This document shows, piece after piece, positions 21,658 to 32,699 of a stretch of DNA of 64,000 bases. The notes beneath the pieces were generated by a model. The model had not been told where the DNA came from. It worked only from the letters and a program-made list of their open reading frames with translations, and made no database searches. How positions within the stretch are numbered: the stretch's first letter is position 1; every line of letters begins with the position of its first letter. The stretch comes from Dichetophora obliterata (lineage: Eukaryota > Arthropoda > Insecta > Diptera > Sciomyzidae), in contig OY986438.1 of assembly GCA_963920525.1 (NCBI GenBank), forward strand, positions 101,041,696-101,105,695, read 5' to 3'. Both the position numbers and the translations under genes were made by a program.

Positions 21658-23282
21658 CAGTGACACATATTCGTATAAACGCACTCTTAATTTTAAATTT
21701 GCTACCTTCTCTCTCTTTTATTAATGCATTTTTCAAAACAAATTCAAACTCATATTGTTCACTAAACTAACGGAAATTTGTACTGAGTGCAAAAAGCTGT
21801 TTTTGTTGTTGTTGTTTTATATAAATCAGTTCAGTTTAAATATTTTACTAAAAACAAGTACACATTCCTTTAAACGCACCTGAATAAGGAGGTCGAAAAT
21901 ATATTAGTGGTTTAAAGAAATAAGTATTTTCTTGTATTTAATTAACAATTGGTAAGTTTTGTTTAATTTAAATGTAAAAATATTTTCTTTATGATATTTT
22001 TTTAAGATTTTATCAAAATGCCAAAGGGAAAATACCTCAATGACACAGAAAAAGTCCAAATCAACCTGTACCATAAAGAGGGTTATTCAAATCGGGAAAT
22101 TGGGCGGAGACTAGGAAGATCAGAAGCAGTCGTCCGCTCTTTTCTAAAAAACGGTGTTAATTATTTAGTAAAAAAATCCACGAAAGGCAATCGAAAACTG
22201 AGTATTCGCCAAGTTATCAAATTAGGAAGGAAGCCACCACAAGTTTTTTGAACTCAACTCAAATAAAAGAAAAATTAGATCTTCCAGTGACAACGAGGCA
22301 CATTGCACACATTTTACGTAACTCAGATAACGTTAAATGGAAAAAACCGGTGAGCAAGCCTGTGTTGAAGCCACATCACAAAAAGGCGCGCTTAGACTTC
22401 GCCCAAAAACACATGCAATGGTCAACTGAGTGGGACAATGTTGTGTTTTCCGACGAAAAAAAATTTAACTTAGATGGCCCAGACTCTTACAGCCGTTATT
22501 GGTATGATTTGCGAAACAATGACGTACGTATGTCAAAAAGAAACTTTGGTGGTGGCAGCGTTATGGTGTGGGCGGCATTTTCATCTAGAGGTAAAGCAAA
22601 TATCTGCTTTGTGCCGCCCAAAATGAATTCTAAAAAATACACGGAATTGTTGGATGGTGCTCTCATTTCATTTTTGGATGATAAAATGGATGAAGACAGT
22701 ATTTTTCAACAGGATAATGCAGCCATTCACGTTTCTAAAGAGGCATTAAAGTGGTTTGAAGAGCACAACATCCCACTTATGAAATGGCCTGCATGCAGTC
22801 CCGATTTGAATCCGGTGGAGAATCTTTGGGGATGCATATCACGCAAAATCTATGGACAAAAAGCCCAAGGACACCTTTACAAAACCGTGCTAGAGCTCAA
22901 GTTGGCCATTAAGGAAGCTTGGGAAGATTTAGATCGTCAGTTGCTGGAAAATTTAGTGAAGTCGATGCCGAATCGTATATTTGAAGTTATAAATAAAAAT
23001 GGTGGACCAATTAATTATTGAAAATTAAATAAATACCCATTCCTATTGAAAATTAAGTTGATGCGTTTAAACGAATATGTACTTGTTTTAAGTAAAATAT
23101 TTAAACTGAAATGATTTATATAAAACAACAACAACGAAAACAGGTTTTTGCACTCAGTACAAATTTCCGTTAGTTTAGTAAACAATATGAGTTGGAATTT
23201 GTTTTGAGTAATGCATTAATAAAAGAGAGAGAAGGTAGCAAATTTAAAATTAAGAGTGCGTTTATACGAATATGTGTCACTG
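21658..23282 (+). mobile_element. Tc3-like transposon with about 230-bp inverted ends
   Basis: TA duplications (21656-21657, 23283-23284) flank ends CAGTGACACATATTCG and CGAATATGTGTCACTG. The inverted repeats extend about 230 bp. A second binding-site-like copy of the ACGCA-containing core lies about 200 bp in: TACACATTCCTTTAAACGCA (21859 on) and TGCGTTTAAACGAATATGTA (23062 on). Long termini with two sites match the organisation of Tc3. Total 1625 bp, complete apart from the damaged gene. Confidence 0.9.
22018..23021 (+). pseudogene. Tc3-like transposase with a one-base frameshift
   Basis: Transposase of the Tc3 branch. The first 65 residues (MPKGKYLNDTEKVQINLYHK with helix-turn-helix REIGRRLGRSEAVVRSFL) are in one frame; from about base 22210 the protein continues one frame back as EATTSFLNSTQIKEKL. 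The catalytic core is intact: VVFSDEKKFNLDGPD, RNFGGGSVMVW, FQQDNAAIHVS and SPDLNPVENLWG, ending with GGPINY as Tc3 does. A single-base indel near 22210 is thus the only visible lesion. The start ATG lies in a clean context downstream of the left terminus. Confidence 0.9.
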
Positions 23283-23339
23283 TACATATTAGGGAAGTCA
23301 ATCTTGGGATCTCTTTTAATCCCGGGAAATATTCATGTA

Positions 23340-24272
23340 CAGGGTTGCCAATATTCGAAGCGCCGATTTTATTTTTAAATAAATCAAAGAAACCACAATT
23401 TTTTGTCTGTTCGTCATGAATATCATTTAATTGAGTTCAAGTAGATTTGCTTACATTATTTCTTGAATATGATATCTCGTAAATGGTCGCCATTGGCCTC
23501 TACGACATATTGTGCCCGTTTTGCAGCATTTTCCATGGTTTTCTTCAACATTTCGATGGGAATGGCGGTTATTTCTTGACGGATGTTGGTTTTCAGCTCT
23601 TCTAGGGTCTTTGGCTTGTTGACGTAAACCTTTGATTTCAAATAACCCCACAAAAAGAAGTCTGGAGGCGTTAAATCTCGTGATCTTGGCGGCCAATCGA
23701 AATCACCATTTTTTGACATCAAACGGCCAGGGAACAATTGCTTCAAAAAATCGATTGTAGTGCGGCTTGTGTGTGGTGGCGCGCCGTCTTGTTGAAACCA
23801 GTAGTGCGTGATACGCTTTCGACGAACGATTGGCATGAAAAAATTGTTTATCATATCGCGATAACGCTCCTGATTGACAGTAACTCTGTGGCCATTATCA
23901 TCTTCGAAAAAGAACGGCCCAATGAGCATTTTAGCACAAACGCTGCACCAAACAGTGACTTTTGCATCGTGAAGAGGTACCTCTTGAATCTCTTGTGGAT
24001 TTTCAGTGGCATAAATACGGCAATTTTGTTTGTTTACCGTTCCGTTCAACTGAAAATGAGCTTCATCGCTCATTGAGTTGAGTTTTCACTCTTGACTTGT
24101 TTTGTTGAATGTAAATTTCAACAATTTTAGAGCGTTCGCGTGGCGTGTACTGTTCCATTGTAAACATTTGCTTGGAATGACGCTTCAAACGCGGTATGTC
24201 ATTAGTCGATTTGGCATCACTGCGGAAAGTTACAGTGTTGCCAGATGGGCGCTTCGAATATTGACAAACCTG
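23340..24272 (-). mobile_element. DD41D (rosa-like) mariner, internally deleted
   Basis: TA flanks (23338-23339, 24273-24274) and inverted ends CAGGGTTGCCAATATTCGAA and GCTTCGAATATTGACAAACC-TG enclose 933 bp. The gene runs on the minus strand. It lies only about 55 bp from the end of the Tc3-like element. Confidence 0.88.
23456..24158 (-). pseudogene. DD41D mariner transposase with large internal deletion
   Basis: The minus strand begins MEQYTPRERSKIVEIYIQQN, a normal N-terminus, then jumps directly to the catalytic core SDEAHFQLNG, out of frame with the start. The paired-like DNA-binding and linker region (roughly 130 residues) is missing. The C-terminal 205 residues are open: first Asp in MSDEAHF, second in WFQQDGAPPHTS, third in RDLTPPDFFLWG, with 41 residues between the second and third. 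DD41D is the spacing of rosa-type mariners, first described from Ceratitis rosa. The copy cannot encode a working enzyme. Confidence 0.88.
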
Positions 24273-24516
24273 TAAATGCAACCATTTCAATTTAAGTTAA
24301 TATGAATATAGAAAAAGATTGTTAGGACGATGAGTGTGAATCACTGGAGCAAAGACTTTTCCTAGTTTAAGAAGAATATCTGGAGGTCAGCTATGTGTTA
24401 AAGCTCCAACTTAAGCACGTCTTTCGAACTACACGTGTACACGGAAGTTCGAACTTCGTAAAGTTCGTTTTTGCAAACGAACTCTCGAACTACACGTGAA
24501 TGTTAAACACGTACTA

Positions 24517-25319
24517 CCCAGCGGTTGAAGTAGTCCGGAAACAATACATTCTTTCAAGCCTGAGGGGTAATGGTAAGGCCTGAGTATTTATCACACCACT
24601 TGATTTCCTTTTTTCATTAAGATGTCATACTTACGTAATACCTGCTATCGTATAGCGTACTCTCAGGCCTGAATATCCCCAAAAATATTCCTCCGAAAAT
24701 TCAGGCCTTAAGAAACGATAAAAAATCAGGCCTTCTATCAGGTATTGAATACTCTGCAGTCTGAAATAAAAAAGAAGGTAATATATATTATATAACTTAA
24801 TATAATATAAAATATTATTGTATATATATAAGATAGTTTAATATATATATACAATACTTTTTGCATTTAAATATTTTTCATTAAAATATTGTGTATCATT
24901 TTTTCAACGTTCTCGCTTTTTTATTTTTCAAAATGAAAAATTACGCGTCGACTACTTCGCATTGTTAGATTTTTATTTAAATTTCCCAAAGTTATTTGTT
25001 GGCATTACGACTTCACTTCTAATCTCAACCGTCGCTCAGGTGCGAATACGAAGCAAATTCAGTCTCGGGCTAACTGAAAGCACTCATAAACGTTTGACAG
25101 CATTACACCTTCGCTTCTAAACTCAGGGGCATCTTCCGGTCTGAGATTGAAACAAAACAAAATTTTCACAGATTGGGCAATTTCAGGGAAATTTTCAGAA
25201 AGCTTGAATGGAAAAGTTTATTCTTAAATCAGTAATGATATCATTCCTGAATTTTCAATGCAAAATAGATCTTATTTCACACCAGATTTCATCAGGCATT
25301 GAAATTGCTGACCGCTGGG
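24517..25319. mobile_element. Putative transposable element with CCCAGCGGT ends
   Basis: Short perfect inverted ends CCCAGCGGT and ACCGCTGGG; the flanks (ACACGTACTA before, ACACGTGTAG after) look like an imperfect target duplication. The interior repeats TCAGGCCT several times near the left end. No coding sequence recognised, so class unknown. Confidence 0.45.
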
Positions 25320-26479
25320 ACACGTGTAGTTGCAAAAGTACGTGTTAACGTGTTCAACGTTTCTTTTATGGGTTTCGTGGACGCTTTCGTCAAAAATATT
25401 TCATTCGATAGGCAATCGTATCATTCATCCCGGCACTATAACAATAACAAGAACTAACAACTTAACAGCCTGTTGAGTGCAGTACTGGATTTAGGCCTAG
25501 GCCCGTTAGGCCCGGGCCTAGGGCGGCAAAATTTTGAGGTTTGAAAAATTTTGAGTAAAACAAAAAGTTAGAAACGGTATCCATTTGATTGCAGCAGAAT
25601 TTTGTGCAGGGCGGCACAATATTTTCATAGCTAATTTATAAAGAAACTCAATACAAATCAATAAATAAGTTTGACAAGAGCCGTAAATTTTTAGAAAACT
25701 CGTGCAATCCAACAGGGTTACAGAGAGTATTACTTTAACATGAGCATGTTATTGGCGGTAGCTTAAAAAATCAACGAATAATGTAATGCAATTATTGCAT
25801 TTTTGGTCTTTCTGAATTAATATAAGGTATTATTGAATAAAAAATTAATTAAATATATCCTATTTGCAAAAAAAGGGTAATCCATTGCAAAATTTTTAAA
25901 ATGTTTTGTTGAGTGTTTTTACAGGGAGGAATCATTTTGATGGCCAAAAAAGCTAAAGGAAGATAGAACAATATAGTAGCTTATTTAAAAAGTTTCCCTC
26001 TAATATTGTTGCAAGAAGAAAAACCAAATATAAGTTCTGCATTAAAAATAAATAATATTTTTCATTTACGTGATCTTTGCAATGTATATCTAAATGTAAA
26101 AATAACATTGTGAATTTATTTAAGCATTCCTGTAACAACTTTTGAAGAGGATTGCATGCAGTCATGTCTACAGAGGAAGCCTTTCAGAATTGGCGTTTCC
26201 ACTAGAATACTGATAGCAATAGATTTTCGCATCGAGGCAAGAAATCGCTGTAATGCGATTTTAAAAGGCGAAAAGTTTCTGCACGAAATTTGCATTCGAA
26301 AAATATTCTCCTCTGCCCCAAAGTGATAAAAAATTGTTGGACAGTAAAGAATCAGACATTGTCGTCGATTCAGCTCTTTTAAAAGATGACTACATCTTTA
26401 CTAAATCGGCTGATAAAGCGAACCTATTGGCTGGATTATTTGCACAAAATTCCACTCTCTTGGATAGCAATCAGACACT

Positions 26480-26650
26480 GCTGAATGTGCTCTCTTTCTT
26501 AGTTGTGGTCAACTGTCAAACTTAGCCATTTTTTGCTTTCATATTGCATTCTCACTGGTTGCAGATTTTGTATGAAATGTCAACTTCGTTTTGACAGTTT
26601 CGGTCACCGGCTCTCCGCCCTAACACTACCTTGTCTAATTTTGCCAAGGT
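26480..26650. mobile_element. Truncated P-like MITE
   Basis: Near-identical to the reverse complement of the MITE at 50296-50509 from CTGAATGTGCTCTC through TTTCATATTGCATTCTCA, GTCAACTTCGTTTTGACAGT and the terminal CTAACACTACCTTGTCTAAT. The other terminus is missing or degraded, so it is a truncated copy lying between two Jockey coding pieces. Confidence 0.72.
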
Positions 26651-26986
26651 TGAGGGTAGATCTTTTGTAATGCAAAACATTTACTTTCGAACGAGAGCAG
26701 TTAAAATGCTACTTAAAAATTGTAGCCTAAACAAAGCTTCTAGTCCTCATTAAACACCGCCAATTTTGCTTAAAATATACACTTCTTCGCTGGCTCGGCC
26801 TTTGCGAAACCTTTTCAACATCTCCTACGAACAGGAGTATTTTAATTTTGCTGGAAGAGGAAGTCGCAAATATCCAGCCAGTATTTAAAAATGGCGATGT
26901 CACGAACACTACAAGCTGCCAACCCATTACGATATGCTCTACGCTAAAGCTATGGAGAACGTAATAATAAACTTTAACATTATGAA

Positions 26987-27881
26987 CAGCGTTGCCATAC
27001 GGTCCGATATATCGGATATGTTACGATTTTAATACTTGAATCCGACATATATATATGAAAAGGAAAACATTAGTATAATAAAATTGATGGCAACTTTAAA
27101 ATAAAAAGATGCGATGGTACTTCTGCATTTCCAATAATTTATTTTTGAATTGTTGAGCTTACCGAATTCCTCAGCTAACGTTGAGCGAACTTTTAGCAAA
27201 AGAAATATTAATAAAACTAAATTTCGCAATAGATAAGAGTTAGATACAATGGAAGGAACTCTGCATACAAAAGATTATCTGCGTATGAAATCTTATAACT
27301 GTTTTAGTCTTGAAATTGATAAAGAATTGATAAACAAATTTAATAAAGCAATGTATATATGACTTCGAAAAAATTATATTTTTTTACACATATTTTTTTC
27401 ACTAAAATCTAAATTTTTTGTAGTTTTTGCTGGCTTAAAACAACAAAATTTTTTCTTTAATTTACTTGAAGCAAAAGCTTTACATTTATAGAGTTAAACT
27501 TGAAAAATTATGTATTATAGCTCTATGCATTTCATTTTTACCGATTTAAGAGATCTACATTAAACGAAACTGTGTTGCAAATGTATTTAATTTGATTTTT
27601 ACTCCGTTTGTGTGTTCAAAAATATTTTCAAAATGTAATTTATTATAATATATTTTCTTTATTTATAATGATTATTGAACTGACTTTTGAAAAAATGTTA
27701 TTTATTTAAATAAATAAACGTTAAATATACGTCATACGTCTAATAAAATGCAATATTTTATTTGTCTTCTTTGTTGCAAAATGCGACTGAAATTGCTTAG
27801 TTCTTGTTTTCAGAGTTTCACAAATCCGACGAGCAGAGTGCCAAAGTTACGCTGTAAAATTTTTTTTTCATGGCAACACTG
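26987..27881 (+). mobile_element. Second, nested hAT element
   Basis: Perfect 8-bp duplication ATTATGAA (26979-26986 and 27882-27889) flanks ends CAGCGTTGCCAT and ATGGCAACACTG. The plus-strand piece LPNSSANVERTFSKRNINKT (about 27158 on) followed by TLHTKDYLRMKS is the C-terminal dimerisation motif of hAT transposases. Only that end of the gene remains in 895 bp. The Jockey sequence resumes exactly after the duplication. Confidence 0.85.
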
Positions 27882-28336
27882 ATTATGAACTATCTGGCAC
27901 TGCTCAGTGATCATCAATATGATTTCCGTAGGGCCTACTGGTGTTCTTAATCAAAAAATAGAACCAGTGCGTTCACTTTTTCAGAGAGAACAAGGTTGTT
28001 GCTCTGGATATTTTAAAGGCGTTTGACCGAGTGTGGCATAAAGCGCACGATGGACACGTGTTTCCTTAAGGACAACGATTCGTGTAGTAGTTGACAGTAT
28101 TTAGTCCGAGGAGCACGCCATCAACGCAGGAGTACCGCAGGATTCAGTTCTACTGTCAACCTTGTTTCTAGTTTTATAACCAACTTTCTTTCGTTGATAT
28201 ATAACCCAATTCACATACATTCGTTTGCGGACGACATTTGCTACTTATGCTCATTAAAAAAACGACCAAGTTCTATAAAGATTGAGAGAAAGAGGAAAAA
28301 AAAACTGTTCAGGAAAACGTACATTTTCTATATTAA

Positions 28337-28564
28337 CCCTAATCCTACTGCGTCGATTTCACTACGGTGCGACTTTGAGTCACACATGTAAAAAAAAAAA
28401 TTAAAATAACGGGTAATGCCCCGAAATTGATGTTAATCTTTATAACGGTAATTTGAAGAGAATTAATTCATTTGAGAATACAAATACGCTTCACTGAAAA
28501 AAATATTCTTATTTAATAATTACAGTCAATTGTGATCCAAAGTCACACCGCAGTAGGATTAGGG
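28337..28564. mobile_element. TTAA-site MITE (piggyBac-like)
   Basis: Ends CCCTAATCCTACTGCG and CGCAGTAGGATTAGGG are exact complements; TTAA precedes the left end and TAAA follows the right (one base off). Subterminal GACTTTGAGTCACAC and CCAAAGTCACAC also pair. Removing the 228 bp restores a continuous hAT reading frame, proving insertion. Confidence 0.75.
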
Positions 28565-28876
28565 TAAAAACGAATTAAAAACTATTTACGGACAATTATG
28601 AATGAGGAGCACTCGAATGCACTGTCCTTATAAAATATTGAAGCAGATCTAGAACAAAAACTAAGTTATGATGACGTAATAAATGATTTCGCACGAGCAC
28701 ATAATGAAACTTTCTTTTTATTGTTTTGTTTAAATTGCAAGATTTTGTGTGCACAAAATTAAAAAGTAAATTTTTATAATTTCGTTCTATTGTAAGAAAA
28801 AAAGGTAATATGTTAGAGGCGGCGCTAATGTCGGGCCTAGGGCGGTAGAATGCCTAAATCCGCCACTGGTTGAGTG

Positions 28877-29436
28877 ATAGTTTTTAAGTATAATGACTTG
28901 GTAAGAGCGCATTAAATAATGTCGTAAAGTAAGCTCAGCTTAGTCTCTCTTAGAAAAAGTACAACAAATCTAATCAAAGTGCTTAAGCACTATATTTCAT
29001 TAAAAAATGTTATTATAATAAAGAAATATGCCGTAAGTTAATTTAAGAAAGCTGATTCCTCATGAAATCAATATGCATCAAACAAAGAGCACAGCTTAGC
29101 ATCCACTAAAAATAATCGAACTTAAATGTCAATCATGAATCCAAATTTCCAAAAGAGTTCAAAGTTGGAACCAAGTTAACTTACACTTTTAAAATCGAAC
29201 TTGCTCGAATAAAAAATAAAAAAAAGAAAAAGGCACAAGAAACTATTTGTATTACTGCGATATTTCACAACCATAACAAGTGTATCAACGCAATAACGCA
29301 GCTAGTTTATGACTAGTAACTAGGTTAGAATACGCAATTTCATGTTATTAGCTTTTAAATTAGCAATCATAAACTTAATCAAGAATAATCTCTTATTCTT
29401 GAGATATTAGATTTTGAAATTAAAAACTCTTAATAC
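28877..29436. other. AT-rich spacer
   Basis: No gene, repeat or element boundary recognised. Confidence 0.4.
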
Positions 29437-29444
29437 AACTGAAC

Positions 29445-30225
29445 TAGGGCATTCAATTTCGGGACGTTTCGACAATACCGGGAGCCCCGAGATTAGACCC
29501 GGGATTGACAAATCTTAGAAAATGAATTTTTTGGAAGACGTTCGAAAGAAGTTATGCCTTTTTTTGCAACACAAAACAATGCAGAAGATTTTAAAAAACT
29601 AAAAAACACAGTTTCGATTAAATGTTTGGCTAATATTTATTGTTTATTTCTGAAAAACAAAGATTAATTCTTGAGTAAAAAATTTATTAAATGAGATCAT
29701 TTGGAAGGCTCATAAAACTATTTAAAAAAACAATAAAATAGTATAATAATTTTAGTAATTCTAAGTACAAATTTTCTGATATTTTGTACAGCTTGTTTAA
29801 GGAAGTTTTTTTTTTAATTTTTTAAGGTCACATTTAAGTTTTTTCAGTTACTATTTTGTAATATTTTTTAATTTTAGTTCAAGAAAGGTTTAAATTTTTA
29901 TATTTTTCACGTCATATTTTGTACAGATATTTACAAAAAGTTTTTATTTTTGTATTATTAAAATCACATTTCAGTATTTCTAAGGTAGTATCATGTGTTC
30001 TCACATTGTGTTATTTTGTACAGATATTTTCAGAAACGTTTTTATTTAAACATTTTTTAAATCACATTTAGGTTTTTCTTAGGTGTAGTATCATTGAGGT
30101 GTAGTGTATATTGAACTTTTTGGTGGAATGTTTTTGCAGTGAAGGCAATCCCGGAATCCCGCAAGGCCTAAAATCCCGGAACTAAAAAAGTCCGAGACCC
30201 CGGGATCCCGGGATTGGATGCCCTA
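29445..30225. mobile_element. hAT-type nonautonomous element with GC-rich ends
   Basis: Perfect 8-bp duplication AACTGAAC (29437-29444 and 30226-30233) flanks ends TAGGGCATTCAATTTCGGG and CCCGGGATTGGATGCCCTA. The subterminal DNA is studded with CCCGGG/GGGATCCC. The AT-rich core has three tandem units of about 100-145 bp starting at ATTTTGTACAG (29782, 29924, 30021). No transposase visible in 781 bp. Confidence 0.8.
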
Positions 30226-30233
30226 AACTGAAC

Positions 30234-31464
30234 TCGATTTAGTCAAATTTTACAGTTCTTTAACAGTGACTTAACAGTGAGTTGATCACAGCTTAATCAC
30301 TCGAAGGCTATTGAAGGGGAAATGTAGCAATTTCCGAAACAGACTGTCTAGTCAGCTATGTAAGAATTTTGGCTTAAAACTCGAGGCCACTCACTTCTAC
30401 GTGTCATAATGTATGCATAGAAATATGACCTTAACCATTATCAATGTCGATGTACTGTTTATATTTTGTTGACAACGATTTTTGTACTGTTTTTTGTTAA
30501 ATATACTTTTGTTGTAACTACGCTTTAGAGCCAAATCTTTATTTAATATTTTATACTTAATTTTGATTGGCGAATTGTAAATTTTCATGCTTATGCAATT
30601 GATAACATAATTTTGATAACACTTTAAATAACACTGTTTAAACAGTTAAAACAAATGTTTACAAAATGCGATAATCTTTTTATAGTCGTCAAAAACAAAT
30701 CTACCTTGACGTCTTTTGACAATGCATTTTTCATGAAAATTTTCAAAACAGACTGCAATTCGACTGATAAGAGTTTATTATTTTTAAGTTTTAACAAATG
30801 CGACATATAATAATTAATGCGATGATTGTATGCGTAGTTTAAAATTTATTTTTTTTATTTTTAAAACATTCCAATATTAAGTTTGAAAATGTATTCAACG
30901 GCAAAAACATTCATTTTGTCACTTATCAAGTTTTTGACCATAATTTACGATTAAACTGACATCGTACTGGAACATATTTATTTATTTATGTTAGTAAATT
31001 TTGTATGCTCATTTTGCCATTGAAGAGCAGAGTAAAGTCGGAAAAGTAAATGTAGCCAAATGCTTTTTTGTCCGTATATCTAAAGTAACGTAACAGCTGT
31101 TCAGAAGAGGTGAAAAGCAAGTGTATACAAACAAAAAAGAATTAAAACTTCTTGCTGCGGTTGATCTTGAAAATTAATGAGCAAAGCCGGGTACTTTGCA
31201 CCAACAATAAATAAATAAGTCAATAAAAAATAAAAGATTTCTGGTTGCTACCTTTTTGTTTGTCTCTGAAATGACCTTCAACTATCGTTAGTTTGCTTAA
31301 CAACTCTTGAGTGCTACACAAATAGCTGCTGTCAGCATTGATTAGATAAGCTTAGAAGATTAACTGATAATAATAAAAACACAAATTATTACTGTTTTTA
31401 TTTTGACCGCTAGAAGTATTCCTATCGTTGTAACTAATCGTCTTAGAAGTTCAGAGTTGTTTAT
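30234..31464. other. AT-rich spacer
   Basis: Short frames without motifs; no repeats or element ends recognised. Confidence 0.4.
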
Positions 31465-32118
31465 ACACGGAGAAAACTGTCTGCTAAATTTGCATTGTGG
31501 TTAAGCAAAACTTGAGCTTAATTCTCAGTCACTTCAAAATTATGCTAGATTTCAGCAAAAACTAATCAAAATTTGCTATTTCAGTTTTTAATAACTAAGC
31601 AAATTTTTGATTAAATTCAAGCAAAATTTTGCTTAGTATAATAACTATAGTTATTATAAACTGCAAAAGCAAATTTCTGCTTTATTCAAGCAAATATTTG
31701 CTAAGTAATTATAAATTGGAATAGCAAATTTTGATTAGTTTTTGCTGAAATCTAGCATATTTTTGAAGTGAAATAATTATTAACATTAAATTAAATTGAA
31801 AAATTGCAATTATCCACGGACTTGAATCGGCGCCTAATTTTCTTCATTTAGAATGGAATAACAAATATTTGCTTGAATTAAGTAGAAATTTGCTATTCCA
31901 ATTTATAATAACTAAGCAAATATTTGCTTCAATTAAGCAGAAATTTGCTTTTCCATTTTAAAATAACTTAGCAAAATTTTGCTTGAATTTAATCAAAATT
32001 TTGCTTTTTCCTTAATACATGAGGAGTGATTTCAATTTAGCAATCTTTTTCTAAAATTACACCGTGATTGAGCTAAGTTTTGCTGATTTGCTTCTAAGCA
32101 AACCATTTGCTCGATTCA
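31465..32118. repeat. Array of short palindromes around GCAAATATTTGC
   Basis: At least eight imperfect units combine AAGCAAATTTTTGCT-like palindromes with TTATAATAACTAAGC and GAATTAAGCAGAAATTTGCT. The outer parts are also loosely inverted (ACACGGAGAAAACTGTCTGC against CTAAAATTACACCGTG), so it may be a MITE expanded from inside. A run of 14 C follows (32121-32134). No gene. Confidence 0.65.
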
Positions 32119-32699
32119 AGCCCCCCCCCCCCCCTAGGCAGTGAATTTTTTAAAATATCTTCATATTAAATCAAAAAGCCACAATCAAAAAATTTTACGG
32201 GAGAGTCAAAAAAATTTCTTAAATGTAATTGTAATTGTATGTTGCGCTCAAACTTAGGCATTTTAGAAATTTTTTACTAAAAACGTCGTTTTTATTTGTA
32301 GAAGTGTACAATTTAGCAGGAACATGTATTTTGATAAGGAGCATCAATAATCAATCAAAAAGTTGACTTTGAATTTATTGTAACCTACGGCTTTTTTGAT
32401 TTTGTATGACAATATTTTCATTATAAATGATGATATATTTTGAACTCAAAAGTACTTTTTTTAAGATATATTTATAAATAAAGCTAAGCTAAAACATGCC
32501 TCAGTGGCAAGTTACGATACCATTTCATTTTACATAATTGTACGAATACATTTGTTACATTTACCAGAGCTGTAAAAGATTTGATCAATTTGATTTTATC
32601 CACAAAAAAGTGGATCAGTAACGAAATTAAAATGCTATCAGTGAATGCAAAATTGATTTATAAACAAAATTTTTAATTCACATTCATTTTTTAAAAAAT

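Larger units (their letters stand above)
26141..28302 (+). mobile_element. Jockey-type non-LTR retrotransposon relic inside the hAT
   Basis: Decayed plus-strand reverse transcriptase pieces in order: RCNAILKGEKFLHE (26245 on), LLAGLFAQNSTLLDSNQ (26425 on), RAVKMLLKNCSLNKAS and SLARPLRNLFNISYE (26700-26830), NYLALLSDHQYDFR (27885 on), VVALDI-type and KAFDRVWHKA relic (27990-28040), AINAGVPQ (28110) and IHSFADD (28205). It ends in an A-rich tail at about 28295-28302 with a short AACT repeat at both junctions. Many stops and frameshifts; the catalytic box reads FADD. A hAT and a P-like MITE have inserted into it. Confidence 0.78.
26050..28700 (+). pseudogene. hAT transposase C-terminus (zf-MYM type), split by insertions
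   Basis: Upstream piece (26050-26140): NIFHLRDLCNVYLNVKITL, stop, then IYLSIPVTT. After the Jockey insertion the frame resumes at 28307 with GKRTFSIL, is split again by a TTAA-flanked MITE (28337-28564), and continues KRIKNYLRTIMNEEHSNALS and YDDVINDFARAHNE. Read together these give the familiar hAT dimerisation segment (PVT-GERSFSKLKRIKN). The gene carries stops as well as three layers of insertion, so it is long dead. Confidence 0.82.
25480..28868 (+). mobile_element. hAT transposon (outer member of a nested stack)
   Basis: Perfect 8-bp duplication GTTGAGTG (25472-25479 and 28869-28876) flanks ends CAGTACTGGATTTAGGC and GCCTAAATCCGCCACTG, both followed inward by GGGCCTAGGGCGG or its complement. 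The plus strand keeps C-terminal hAT transposase pieces on either side of an inserted retrotransposon. About half of the 3389 bp belongs to later insertions. Confidence 0.88.
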
